DNA of 64,000 bases from Anastatus disparis (taxonomy: Eukaryota; Arthropoda; Insecta; Hymenoptera; Eupelmidae), in contig JAFFSR010000292.1 of assembly GCA_017163975.1 (NCBI GenBank), positions 999,501 to 1,063,500 on the forward strand, in the 5' to 3' direction. A program made the position numbers and the translations under genes. This document shows, one piece after another, positions 26,515-38,879 of this stretch. The notes under the pieces are model-generated. The model made no database searches and was not told the DNA's origin. It saw nothing but the letters and a program-made list of their open reading frames with translations. Within the stretch, counting starts at the first letter, position 1; the number at the start of each line of letters is the position of its first letter.

Positions 26515-27514
26515 CACGGCAGAATAATAAAAAATACTTTGACTTGATTTTCTCATTGTTATTTATAACTTGCGTTATATGTGTTTTTAAAAATACATCG
26601 AAGAAAATATTATAAAAATCATTGAAAAAGTTATCATTGGAAAAGAGATTTATAATCTTGAAAAACTTTTTCTCAAACTTGCTTAATTTTTTTTATTTCC
26701 GGACGAAATAGTCAAAAATCATAAAATACTCGAGTTTTGCCAGTCTTCCATGACCGATAGAGAGAAGTAGATTCTGCCTGATGGAAACTGTCTACGCTTA
26801 ACTAAAATGAAATCTGACAGCACCGTAAAATTTAAGAGCTCAAAACTACCCTTCATAAGGAAAGCTATAGCAAAGTAAAGTCGTAAACTCCGTTGCAAAG
26901 GTCTTACCATGCCCTCGTTCTACGCTTTTCAAATATATGTATATAAATATATTGTAAATAATAGATATGAGTTCGAATGTATGCAAGCGTTTATTATTTT
27001 CTCTTTTTTAGTAATAGTAATAGATTAAATTCAAATGCTATTTTTCTCAATTATGTACAAAAATTTTAATTAAAAAAGTATTTAAAAATATTACATTTTG
27101 TATTATTATAAGAATATTCATTAACATTGTTGTAGATAAAGCTTTATTTTAGTTAAACAAATTCTAATTAATTTTTTACATAGAAATCTATAATACCTAA
27201 GTACAAAATGTCCAGAAAAACAGTTTTCAAAAAACAATTGTTAAGCGTTATAACTTTATATTGCTTAAAAACTTCTTAATGGATTCGCTTCCAATTTCGT
27301 ACACAAGTCAGATTTAATTATATAATAGGGGTTTGAAATTTTTAAGGGTTTCCATACAGAAATTTGGATTGTAGAGTGATTTTATTGATTTTTAAGAAAG
27401 TTAAAAATTCATGGCTGATTATAACTTATTTACAAATATTAGATTATAATAGCACTTAGAATAATTTTTTTTTAAATTTATTTTTATAATGTCTGCTAAG
27501 GTTTAGAAATTATA
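26515..27514. other. AT-rich DNA, nothing recognised
   Basis: No ORF, RNA gene or repeat could be supported. A slightly base-richer patch lies at about 26700-26930. Confidence 0.5.
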
Positions 27515-28362
27515 CACTGAGAGAAATCCTATAATAAATATAATTATAGACTTTGTTATTTATATAAAAATTACTATTTATTATATAGTACTGAGTGGGG
27601 AATTTCAGTGTTATAATAAAATTACTATATTAATATAAAATTTATAAAAACAGATATGTAGAAAAATTTTTAATCGATAAAATTCATGTAAAATTTATAA
27701 AAACAGATATGTAGAAAAATTTTTTTTTTTTTGTACCCGAAATTTGTCATTGAAATTTATTAATTTCATTTAACTTATTAATTTAAATTTTATTAATCAA
27801 TTATTTAAAAATAAATTACCTAAGAATAAAATGGACCAGAAGTGGAGTCGAACCCGGGACCTCGAGACTGGAAAGCGTGAACGTTACCGACTGCGCCATT
27901 ACGACATGTTACTTATAAAATTTCGAATCGTCTACATATGTTACACAACTATACTTTCAATTTGGTAGAAAATTTTGAGGTTAGAAATGAATTTACAGAT
28001 CATCGACTCGACATTACTATTTGAAATAGTAAAATTTATTATATTCATAATGAAATTTATTATATGCATAATAAAATTTATTATTTTTATAACATTAATT
28101 CCAACATAAGATATCAAATATTTTTACTCTGTCATAACAAATTTTACTATAGCATAATTTTTACTATGTAATATAACAATTTTTCTAATAAGATATAGTT
28201 TCATTTCTTAAACGATTGTTGCCAACCTTATCAAATTTATAGTAATATTTGTTATAAATGTAATAAAAATCGTTATAATGCAGAAATGTCCCAGCTATCC
28301 TATAAAATATAGTAATTTTTATTACTATCTATAACTAAAGTTATAATCTATTTTTCTCAGTG
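27515..28362. mobile_element. 848-bp CACTGAGAGAAA-ended element with tRNA-like core
   Basis: Starts CACTGAGAGAAATCC and ends TTTTTCTCAGTG, flanked by TATA at 27511-27514 and 28363-28366. The subterminal sequences match as imperfect inverted repeats with blocks such as AAAATTACTATTTA and the TTATAATAAA type. The middle holds a - strand tRNA-like sequence with good A and B boxes. A short direct duplication near 27643-27725 repeats AAAACAGATATGTAGAAAAA. It shares its ends with the elements at 4996-7640, 37445-39621 and 38880-39298. Confidence 0.75.
27834..27907 (-). pseudogene. tRNA-like sequence with good Pol III boxes
   Basis: On the - strand it reads TGGCGCAGTCGGTAACG (A box) and GGTTCGACTCC (B box), both very close to consensus. 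The block GTAACGTTCACGCTTT is shared with the tRNA-like units of the 4996-7640 palindrome, so these are related cargo of one element family. The stems do not complete a cloverleaf. Confidence 0.5.
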
Positions 28363-29856
28363 TATATTTTATTCAATATATTGCCTTTTTTGTAAATGAT
28401 ACAGAAGTAATATGCAGAGTGAATTAAAAATACGTACATATTTTAAATATTCATTAAGACAAAATTCGTTTGAAATGTCCTAGCTTACGTAATTTTCAAC
28501 CAGAAATACGATTATAATGTCAAATTTTATCAAAAATTTCTAAATCAATTTAAGATTAGTTTTGTTTGTTATGAAGAAAGCAGAAAATTTTTAATTATAA
28601 AATATTAATTTTAAATTTAATTTAAAATCATTATTGACTTTTTAATTGAAAATTACGTATATTTTGTATATTTTCAAATCGATTTGCTTAAAAAAATATT
28701 TAAGTATTTCTGTACTTTTAATTAACCATTTATTATTCTCAAACATAAAACTTTTAAAAATAAATTAAAATATTAGAATCTTTTATTTATTGAGTAGATC
28801 AATGACATTAATGGAAATTTTGTTAAAAAAGCGCGCAAACCAAATTATACTTTAATAACTACAAAAATTAAAACATTTTATCTCATATTTAAATAAATGA
28901 ATCAAGGAAATACTATTTCTGTGACTAAAATCGAAACGATTGCTGGTTTATATTTTGGAAGCGAGGGGACAAGTTATGATCTTATCAGAGAATTTAGGGG
29001 ATGGGATACTTACCGGAAATTGAAGTGAGTTTAACGAAACTCTCTTGCGAATTAATCGGCGTACATAAATTTTCACAAAACAAGTTTTTTTTTCTTTTTT
29101 TTAACGTTGGTTATAATACTATTAAAGTGATAATATATTTTAAGATGTTTTATGGTATTTATTTATCAAAAAAAGTTTGTTTATATGCTCATTTATTATA
29201 ATTTTTAATCTCAATCTTGTACGTAACAATACTTTTTCATGATACAAGTCTTGACTACAATTTAATATTTATAGATGAAATTCAGACTGGAATGCAGCAT
29301 TTATTTTCTATGCATATTTTCAGCTAAATATTTGCGCTATTTTTATTCCCTTATAACTTTTAAACAACTTGAGCTTTTTATACATGGTTTTTTTAATCGA
29401 AAGGTTTCAATCTCAACTTTAATATCCAAACCTTCTAAAATAAATAACTGTAAAATTATAAAGCAGATGCAATTTTTTAACAAAGCAGACAAAATTACTC
29501 TCATGGTTAGACAGTTTCTCATGCATATAAAATGACAAGTTTAATAAATATTTCTTCGATAATAAGGCATGAAGAGTAAAATTTTTGCTTACGCATTAGA
29601 ATTTCTCCGTGAGCTCTAAGTTTGGCATGCACGCACCAAGAAGCAAAAGGACATAAAGCCAATGAACAATGTTTAACGAGGGCCAAGTACTCGCGAAACG
29701 CTTATCTTAGTCTCTGCTTGCCCTCTGGTCTTATACAATGTATCATATATATACATATAATATGTAGGTAGCGATAATACCTCTACGGCTTTAAATTCGA
29801 GTGTTCAGGCTGTGGGCCGCACCCTCTCTAATTTAGAGCGTCCCGTGCTTCTTGCA

Positions 29857-29861
<5 letters not shown>

Positions 29862-29918
<57 letters not shown>
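29862..29918. repeat. (TA)n microsatellite
   Basis: About 57 bases of uninterrupted TA. Confidence 0.95.
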
Positions 29919-29925
<7 letters not shown>

Positions 29926-31470
29926 GGTAGGTAACGAGAAAGCCCCTCTGGACCCCCGGAGGCGTATGCCAGACGCCATAGATAGCAGGGTGTGATAAGC
30001 TAAATGCTTCGTCGTGCAAAGAGGGTACACACTATGATGCTGTAGCTCCGTTATATGAGTAAGTATATACGTTGTTAGCGCGCAATCTATACTACAAATA
30101 CATATATACAGATCCACGACAACTCTGCAAGATCTTTAGTCAAGTGTTCTGTTGTGTAGTCGCGAGGAACTACTTCCGGGTGCTTTTATGGATTTTATTG
30201 TGAATCGTGGAGCATCATGCCGTTAAATAAGAATAAAAGTAGTTTCTTTTTATTGGGACTATATATTTTCTGACCCAAGTTGCCTGTCAAATATCAAAGT
30301 ATTGTATATTACTACTTTAATTGTATGAGAATTAAAAAAAAATTTTTCATTTATTTCATTATTTTCAAACATTACAAATCTAGGAAAATTTAAATTAAAA
30401 AAATTAATTGAAAATTTTAATGAATATTTAAATTTTTTGTTTTAAATTTTCAAATACTTTTTAATTATTATTGTATGAATAATTTATCTTTCATAAAATT
30501 ACAAAAAATTTCATAGATTGAACTTACCAAATAGTTATTTTTCTATTGTGATAATTAGTTTTCGAACTTACCTGAAACAGAAAGAAAAATACAATTTTAT
30601 AAATAAATATTAAAATAATTAATGCATATTTCTTTATTATATTTTATTAAAGTTTAGTGGTTCAAAAAAAATGACTGAAGCACCGGAGTTGTCAATGGAA
30701 CCAAGTTCGATCCCTGATCTTAGTGCTTCTATTTTACTATCTCTACTGCTGGTTCATACAATATTCAGTAATATTTCATTTTTTAACTGTTGTTTTTTTA
30801 AAGGACAAATTCCAACAAAATAAATATTTCAATAAACTGAAATGTTTTAGGCATAGTCGCATAAAATAGCACACTAAATGATATATTATTTAACACAGTA
30901 TCAATGCAAGATGGAAACCATTAGCTAAATAAATATATATAATTGTAAAAAAAATACATTTTACAACCATATCATTTATAATACATTTTGTTTTAAATTT
31001 TAAAAAAGGAAGTATTAAATATTTTTGTCGTTATAATTTTTTATTTATTGAATTTTTGTTTTGTGAAATTAAAAACTAACTAGTATTAGAATAAACATTG
31101 AATAAATAGAAAATTAATAGAAGCATAAATTCCTGTTAAAAGTTTTTAAACATGAATTTTCATGAATGATGCTACAAGATATTTTTTTCATATATTTAAA
31201 TTATTAGCTTGTATAATTTTTTAAACATCTAAAACCAAATTGAATAAATTGAAAAATTTGTAATGCAGTTCACTTCTTGATTCCAAATATTTGAATTAAT
31301 ATTTCAAAAAATTCAATTTAATAAGCTGAATTTGTTATTTCACTTAACAGAAAGGTAAATCATATTACAATTTTTTCATTTTCACATTGAATAAAATTAG
31401 GGTTAATCTTCTAAGTAAAATATAAACAAATATTTTTAGAACGTTGAAAGCGATCCCTCTCAATATATAT

Positions 31471-31970
31471 GTACTTGTCATCTGAAGAATGAGAAAGCAA
31501 AGAAGAAGAAATTGGTATTAAAGAAAAGTAGGGACAGTTTACGATCAGACTCTAAGTATTTCTAAATTAATTGGCTTTTTTCGTCCCCTATTTCTTTTAC
31601 TAATAATCTCGATTGTTCTGTAAATAAAACAGCCATTTCTTATCTTTTTTATTCTCAAGATGTAGATAAATAAATTGAAATATGTATCATGAGCTTTTTT
31701 ATAAATAAACTCAATAGAATAAATATATAACGTACATTTAGATTAGATATTGTTTATTTTGTATTATAATTACAAAAAAGCGTGAAAAATTACAAATAAA
31801 GTTGAAAAAATACATAAAAATACTTTAAATAGCCTTGTACATATAAAATCAAAATAGTACAGTATGATATCACAGTCATAAAACATAATAGAGATAGTAA
31901 TACTGTAATAGTAAGTCAATAAATTAAATAAAAGCGATATCACAGATAACACGAATAAATACATGCAAAA
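31471..31970. repeat. Dispersed repeat, copy 1
   Basis: The segment 31471-31705 matches 57487-57735 in the same orientation (shared GGGACAGTTTACGATCAGAC, then AAATTAATTGG). The segment of about 31850-31970 matches 57855-57970 in the opposite orientation (shared ATCTGTGATATC and GACTTACT). The mixed orientation suggests a partly palindromic element. Class unknown. Confidence 0.6.
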
Positions 31971-32474
31971 AGTATAAATAATATAGTTAAAAATCAGTCT
32001 CATTCTACATTCTGAATATTTAATGTTAATTTGTTTTTGAAAAATAGTTATTACATAATATAGACAGCAATTGATTAGTGATAACTTTTATAATCTAATC
32101 GATAAATTATAGGCTAATGCTAACTTGTGTTCAAAAATATTCATAGACATGAAAAATTTTTATATATTGTATAGATTGTGATATGGTTAGGATAAGATTA
32201 TGCGATAAAGTGAATAATTGAAGTATTATCGAAAAAAATAAAATATTTTGAAAGTCAAGTTGCAAGAAACTTTTAATTTTAAATTCATTTTAGACGACAA
32301 GTTTTTATTGGTAATAAAAATTAAAGTATAGATTGAATAACATAAAATTAAAGCAACATATAAAAACATATATTTAAAAATAAACTTGTCAATGTATTTA
32401 AAATAATTTTCAATCAATTATTTTTACATGAAATCATTAATAAATGAAAAAATCTAGTATAAACATTCGTTTTC

Positions 32475-32475
<1 letters not shown>

Positions 32476-32520
<45 letters not shown>
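32476..32520. repeat. (AAT)n microsatellite
   Basis: About 15 uninterrupted trinucleotide units. Confidence 0.95.
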
Positions 32521-33230
32521 GGAATTAATTTAAAAAATATAATCTAATAAATATTGGCAATCACTAGAGATATTAATATGCGACACTAATGTATTGTTTA
32601 ATCAATTTATAATTGATAGATGCGCCACTGATACATGTACTTAATAAAATGCAAGACATTCTAGAAACTCAATTACGACCGTTAATTTATAGTACGATTG
32701 TTATTGATTTAATCAAATAAGATGGAAAAACTTTTATATGAATGTTATATCAGTATTATATTTTCATCCTATTATATATTTGTATGATTGCTCAAAAGTT
32801 TAAACTCACCGGACCAAAAAAAACAAACTTAAAAAGTTTAATATCCACCGAACTATACATCGTGAAAGATTTTTATATACTTTTTGTACCTTTTGAAATT
32901 TTCTTTGACGTAGTATTTGTCTTTTTAACATACATTTACTTGCGATTTTTATGCAAACAGCCAAAATTGTAAATAAAAATTTTCTTGATTCTTGAAATTT
33001 AAGCGTGTACAGAAATAATTATGGATAACGTTAAAAAATTTTGTACTTTGAAAGTGTATCACAAAAGCTTTCAAATAAAAGATTATATTAATCATTTTAG
33101 GTATTATATATTCCTTCTTTTTTCTAAAGTAAGCTTAAATTTTTTACTTGTAATGTAATAAAAAAATATAGTCTTATAGATAACACATAAAAAGTAGAAA
33201 TATTTTATGCATAAAATTATCAAAATAAAA

Positions 33231-33410
33231 AAGGTAAATTATTGAACGCATTTTCATTTGAGCAACAATATTTTGTAATAAGTAAAAAATTTGCTCAAAC
33301 TCTTAGTGTCAATAAGTTTTATAATATTCGTGATGATTTTTAAATTAAATGAGTAATATAATTTTATCAGTATTACGAATGCTATATAAGAAAAAAAAAT
33401 GAAATACTAA
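33231..33410 (+). promoter_or_regulatory. Candidate promoter of first RNase T2 gene
   Basis: It lies directly upstream of exon 1 and contains a TATA-like CTATATAAG at 33382-33390, about 105 bp before the ATG. The whole block recurs at 37228-37403 with high similarity, including the TATA-like motif. Conservation of this flank supports a promoter role but is not proof. Confidence 0.4.
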
Positions 33411-33494
33411 ACAATATTTGTTTTTTTTTTTAAATATTCTATATTTTAACTTTAATTAATATAGAGTTTTTAAATATAAGTTTCAAGATATAAA

Positions 33495-34437
33495 ATGTTG
33501 AAATTCATATTAACTATTTTTATAACAATCTTTATCTATTCAGTATATGGGTAAGTAGAATAGCAATTTAAAAAAATAACAAATCACTAAGAAAATAGTA
33601 TCTAAATTATTAAAGTAACTAATATAATATTATAAAATATGTCAAAATTCAACAAGAAATTTTTTTTTTAATATTTAGAAAATATTTTTGATATATATCG
33701 AAATTTTTTTGCGAAATATTTTATATGAATATTAAATGAATAGTTTAAGAAATACTTCATGAAATATTTGAAAAAAGTTGAAATAATATTGCATGGTTTA
33801 TAAAAAAAGTATTGAATAAAACTTAGAAACATTGTAGAAGTATTACTATAATGTACGAATAATTAAAATTAAAAAAAGATCAATTTTCCTCGTAACGGAA
33901 AATTTTAGTTTATTTTATTTTGTGTATATTTTCATAAGATTGTAAACAAAGTTTATTTTTGCATTTTTTTGATAATGCACACTGCAAACTATAGGATAAA
34001 AACAGTACAAAGATGTGAAGTATTTCCATATTTTTTGACGACCCTGTTAAATCAAATAATAAAGAAAAAGTATCAACATTTAACTTTTTTGTTTCTCCAA
34101 AATATACTGCAACTCATTTAGAATCAATGTGTACATATGGTGAAGATAAACAGTGTCGTTCTATTTGATTAGCTTTAATTAAAACAGAAAGTGTGAATGC
34201 TTCTAAACATATTACTCTAAATAAAAACGTTTTTTAAATTATCTTTTTTTTTAAGAAAAGAGTTGAGCTGTGACATGTAATGCAGGGGCAGAAATTCTAT
34301 AGGTAAAATTACTATATTCCATATTAACTGTGAGACATATTTGATTTTATATAAAAGTTACTATGCATATGGTAAAAATTGATACATGCATGGTAAATAT
34401 GCCATATACATAAAATAAATTTTCTTTATATTAATTT

Positions 34438-34490
<53 letters not shown>

Positions 34491-36553
34491 ATTTCCGCGA
34501 TACAGTCGACGATCTGAGTCCCGCCGCCTTCTCCTCCATCGACTTGCTCGTGCGTTACCCCCACTCGCTGACTAAAAGAATTTGTTTCCAAACATTCTGA
34601 GTCCCACCCCTGCTCTATGCGACTTTTTAACTTGTAAAAATAGATTTATTAGTTTAATTTTTTTGTTTAGAATACAATAAACGTTTATTGAAATAAAAGG
34701 TAACGAAAACATATTGTGATATTACATAATTCTCATTTGTATTTACTATAAAAAATATAAAAATTAAACTAGATATATTTAATCAATCAATAGAATGTTA
34801 TTTATTTGAAAATTTAAGTGATTGCTTTATAAATAATAAAAGATAAAATAAATCTTATTTTATTTCATTTTTATAATAACAATGAGTATTTAGTTCATCA
34901 ATAAATAATATATTCTTTAATTTTCAAATTTATGTTACCTATAAATAAAAAAATTTAATTTTTATATTTTTTATAGTAAATATAAATGAGAATTATGCAA
35001 TATCAAAATATTTTTTTGTTACCTTTTATTTCAATAAACGTTTATTGTATTCTAAACAAAAAAATTAAACTAATAAATCTATTTTTACAAGTTAAAAAGT
35101 CGCATAGAGCAGCGGCGGGACTCAGAATGTTTGGAAACAAATTCTTTTAGTCAGCGAGTGGGGGTAACGCACGAGCGAGTCGATGGAGAAGGCGGCGGGA
35201 CTCAGATCGTCGACTGTATATATATAGTAATTTTTCGCACAGAATCAAATATATCCCATCGTTGCAATAGAATGTGATTTCACCCGTTAAATTTCTCTCC
35301 AAGAAGGTAATGAAATTTATTAAATATGTAATTTCAAACGTTAAATAAAGTTGTGATAATCTTAGTTGAAATTTAAATATTTAAAAAAAATTAATCTTAA
35401 TATATGAGATGCAGTTGATATTAGGAAATCACGAACTTTAATAATTTAATCGAATTTCGGAATTACAATTTGCTTTCAAATATAATAAATAACGAATTTT
35501 AAAGCTTGATACCATTAAGCTAATATTTTTAATTCACGTTTAAAAAAAATTGAATTTATTTTTAACTTTGTTCAATTCACGGATTTAGTGGAATAACATT
35601 ACACATTGGATTAACTGTATAATTTTAAAGGGACACGTCATCTTTTTCAACTTGAATACAACGTGTCATGTTTTTGAACCTCAAACCGACATGTCATCTT
35701 TTTCAACTTCAATCCGATGTGTCATGTTATTCCATTAGACCCGTGAACTGCAGTACTTGATACGTCTCTTTTATGATCAAACCGTTTTATGCATACATAA
35801 ATATATTCTGAACGAATTTTTTTAAGTGTCCAAGAATATAATATGCTGACATTAACTCAACAGTGGCCACAAACAAGTTGCTGGGTTTTAAACAAAAAGT
35901 ATCCAACTGGAAACGATTGTCGCGGTGCTTGCAGTTTACCAAAAACAAATAATTATTGGACGTTGCATGGATTATGGCCATCCAATAAAAACAGCAGGGA
36001 TCATCCATATAATTGCAATCCTAAAGCAATTTATAATTCAAAATTAATAAGTAATGGTTTAAGAAGTCGATTGAGTGAAAAGTGGCTAACTCTTAATTCA
36101 AAAAAAAGTAATGATGCATTTTGGGAGTATGAATGGAAAAAACATGGAACATGTGCAATGGATTTACAAGAAACTAATACTTTACCTAAATACTTTTCTA
36201 AATCTTTACAACTTTTGGATCAATTTAACGTATGGAATGTACTTGATGATAATAAAGTCAAACCAGGTCAAAGTTACGATTACAGTAGGATTACCACAGC
36301 AATAGATCAAAATTTAAGATCGAAAACTTTTATCAAATGCGCTAAGGTTACTATTTAAAAATAAATTATTCAAGAATAAATTTATATGCATTAAAATATT
36401 TAAAATTACGTTTCTTTTTTTCAGCATTCTGGAGTTCAATATCTATTTGAAATAAGTATATGTTTTGATAGAAGGTTTAAAAAAATTGATTGCAGTAATA
36501 ATCATGAAACAACCTGTGACAAACGTAAACCAATTAATTATCCCGTGTGTTAA
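33495..36553 (+). CDS. Secreted RNase T2, copy 1 (three exons)
   Basis: Exons are 33495-33550, 35827-36346 and 36425-36553, joined by GT-AG introns in phase 2 and phase 0, giving 234 residues. The frame is continuous across both joints. Residues 1-19 form a hydrophobic signal peptide. RNase T2 enzymes cut single-stranded RNA with no metal via two conserved blocks; here CAS I is WTLHGLWP (His66) and CAS II is EWKKHGTC (Glu121, Lys124, His125), so all catalytic residues are present. Many Cys residues, including the last exon's, fit a disulphide-bonded secreted enzyme. Intron 1 is 2.3 kb because it holds a TA run and a 718-bp foldback element. The protein should act in the secretory pathway, lysosome or outside the cell (saliva, gut or venom are all possible). 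A paralogue follows at 43395. Confidence 0.9.
34441..34488. repeat. (AT)n microsatellite in RNase T2 intron 1
   Basis: About 48 bases of uninterrupted AT immediately before the foldback element. Confidence 0.95.
34501..35218. mobile_element. 718-bp foldback element in RNase T2 intron 1
   Basis: Ends TACAGTCGACGATCTGAG and its inverse. The arms are about 350 bp and nearly identical. Their outer 110-120 bp are rich in G and C, with CCGCCGCCTTCTCC and GCGTTACCCCCACTCGC, unlike the AT-rich surroundings; the inner parts are AT-rich and include AATAAACGTTTATTGAAA. Flanks are TATATAT-rich on both sides, so a target duplication cannot be read. No ORF. Confidence 0.85.
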
Positions 36554-37227
36554 TAATTTCTATAAATCAATTTTATTAAAAAAGTAATAAGCATAGAATG
36601 AGATTAAAGTTATTATTGATCACTTTATTGTCAGAATCACCTTTTATATAATTAAAGTTTCGAAAAAAATTATTACAAATTAATTTTATATAATTTTGTA
36701 TTCTTATAGAATTTGATTATGGAAATCCGTGTAAAGGACTACCGTAAAGGACGTAGTTCCTGATCAGGGCGTAATTTCTGATCATTATTGATTAAAAATC
36801 ATAATCTATAAGATTTTAATAGGAAAAACTTTTTTTTAATTTATCAGAAAAAATAAATTAAGCGTAGGAAGTGCTTCGTTTATGTGAAAAAGAAATATAC
36901 TTTTATTTCTTCACATGTAAAAATATGTGATCAGAAAGGTGATCAGAAATTACGTCCTTTACGATATGCAGTAGGTCTAACATTAAAAATATAATAGCAA
37001 ACATTTGCATTTTATGTCTTATCAAACTCTTGATTAAAGTAAAAAATAGATTTTGTTTTAGCTATGGGTAGTTTAATCCACTGTGTATTTATACTGGAAT
37101 ACACAACTTTTACAAAAAACATGTGTAATTGAAACACAAGCTGTGTGTTTTTGTTGTTCATTCACACATATTTTGTGTATTGTATATCAATTTTCCCATA
37201 ACACACAATTTTTTTTTGTGCATAAGA
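36554..37227. other. 3' flank of RNase T2 copy 1
   Basis: Short AT-rich sequence with one MITE at 36742-36964. A clear polyadenylation site could not be chosen; AATAAA-like strings are frequent by chance here. Confidence 0.45.
36742..36964. mobile_element. TA-site MITE, CCGTAAAGGACG family, copy 1
   Basis: Ends CCGTAAAGGACGTAGTTCC and GAAATTACGTCCTTTACGA with TA on each side (36740-36741 and 36965-36966). It is internally repetitive, with several TGATCAG palindromes. A second copy in the opposite orientation is at 54120-54349. Confidence 0.8.
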
Positions 37228-37403
37228 AAGATAAATTATTGAGCACATTTTTATTTAAACAACAATATTTTGTCATAATAGAAAAATTTACTCATACTTT
37301 TAGTGTTAATAAGTTCGTGATATTTTTTAAATTATATAAGTAATATAATTTTTATCAGTATTACGAACACTATATAAGAAAGAAAAAAATGAAATAAGAC
37401 GTA
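37228..37403 (+). promoter_or_regulatory. Orphan duplicate of the RNase T2 5' flank
   Basis: Closely matches 33231-33410, including AACAACAATATTTTGT-like sequence, TTTTTATCAGTATTACGAA and the TATA-like ACTATATAAG at 37369-37378. No RNase exon follows; instead the transposon nest at 37445-39621 begins about 40 bp downstream. It most likely records a lost or disrupted RNase T2 copy or a partial duplication. Confidence 0.6.
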
Positions 37404-37890
37404 TAACACTCGAACAAATCGAAGGATAAGAGGTCCTATACTATCACTGAGAGAAATTGTATATTAAATATTACAAGAATAAACTATAGTAGTCAAGTCA
37501 CAGACTATGAAACGTGCTCTTTTTTCTAGCGTTTATAGTAAATTTTATTAGGTTCATAGTAAATTATTTACAATGCTGTTTTTGAAATATTACAAGACAT
37601 TTTTAAAAATATTACAATTTCAACATAGTAAAATTTCGAACGTTTTAATTATTTCAATAATACCTATTAATTTTCACTAGTCCACATAGTAATTTTTCTC
37701 ATATCCATTGTAGAAACCCTATATAATTTCTTCTAAAAATACCCCTTGCGCATGCGCAAGTTGATTTCCAAGCAAGAGAGAACGATACCAACAGCTGACG
37801 ATACCGATATATATTAACCTCAAAAATCTCGATTCTTGACACGTTAAAATTTGTGTTCAACTCCCGCAAGTGGTAAGAGTTGAGTTCACT

Positions 37891-38790
37891 TACAAGGAGA
37901 ACACCCCACCTCCGCGAAACAGATTCGGCTGAAACTGCAGGATATGATTTTTTGATGAAAAAAATGAACCCGTGTTTTTTCTTTTCGTCGAATAGGCCCC
38001 CTAGACAAGGATATAGACATTTTTTTAAAAATATGGTGAATAAGAGCCTTTATAAGAACTTAAATAACCAAAGAACTAAGACTCTTACAAAAAAATGCAC
38101 AGAAGATAAAATGAAGCACGAATTGAATGCTTATTGAGGGCTTTAATTTAAGCTTTGTTGCATTAAAAAATCTTTAGTGGTTCAAAAGTTACAGGTGATT
38201 AAAATATGTCAATGAAATAACGTGAAAAATTGATCATATTTTATATGCTAAAAATATTAAGTAAATACGTGGTAATATTTAATTAAGAATAACTTTCGAA
38301 CAACAGAAGCTTTTTTAATGCAACAAAGCTTGAATTAAAGCATTCAATTCGAGCTTCATTTTATCTTTTATGCATTTTTTCGTAAGAGTCTTAGTTCTTC
38401 GATTATTTAAGGCGACTTCGGATTTTAGGTTAGGTTTTATTTTTGAGTTTACAAATTACTCTTTCAATATGTAAAATTTTTCAGATTTTTTAATTTTCCA
38501 CCGTTCTACAGATTATAATAAATGGTAAAAAATTAAAAAATTCAAAAAATTTTAGAAACTAAAAGAGTAATTTGTAAACTACAAAATGAAATCGAACCGA
38601 ACTTCCGTAGTCGCCTTAAGTTCTTATAAAGGCTCTTATTCACCATATTTTTGAAAAAATGTCTATATCCTTGTCTAGGGGGCCTATTCGACGAAAAGAA
38701 GAAACACGGGTTCATTTTTTTTCATCAAAAAATCATATCCTGCAGTTTCAGGCGAATCCGTTTCCCGGAGGTGGGGTGCTCTCCTTGTTA
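37891..38790. mobile_element. Foldback element of ~690 bp plus nested MITE
   Basis: The arms begin TACAAGGAGAACACCCCACC and end with the inverse near 38790. They include GGCCCCCTAGACAAGG and its complement GTCTAGGGGGCC. The left arm shows the uninterrupted version of the site where the 205-bp MITE sits in the right arm. Outer boundaries are approximate. Confidence 0.75.
38411..38615. mobile_element. 205-bp TTAA MITE, copy 1
   Basis: Ends GGCGACTTCGGATTTTAGG and CGAACTTCCGTAGTCGCC, flanked by TTAA at 38407-38410 and 38616-38619. It is the same length as, and nearly identical to, the copy at 47389-47593 in reverse orientation. The other arm of its host palindrome, near 38050-38085, shows the empty site. 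Confidence 0.92.
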
Positions 38791-38879
38791 GTATATAAGA
38801 CCGATCCATCTGGCCGTTACTAAAATGCGCGCGTGTTTTCTAGCAACCTCTTAGATAGTATGCGTTTATATTTAATTCA

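Larger units (their letters stand above)
28363..33230. other. AT-rich intergenic DNA with microsatellites, no gene recognised
   Basis: Contains two microsatellites and a dispersed repeat, listed separately. About 29600-30230 is base-richer and flanks the TA run; open frames there cross the microsatellite and are not credible genes. Confidence 0.5.

Noticed and set aside
29828..30117. Two - strand frames of 63 and 94 codons
   Set aside because: They read through the TA microsatellite, giving (IY)n; not genes.
30670..30740. SINE head with TTCGATCCC
   Set aside because: Only a B-box-like word; no A box at the right distance and no tail.
34361..34591. - strand 76-codon frame
   Set aside because: It crosses the AT microsatellite and the end of a foldback element.
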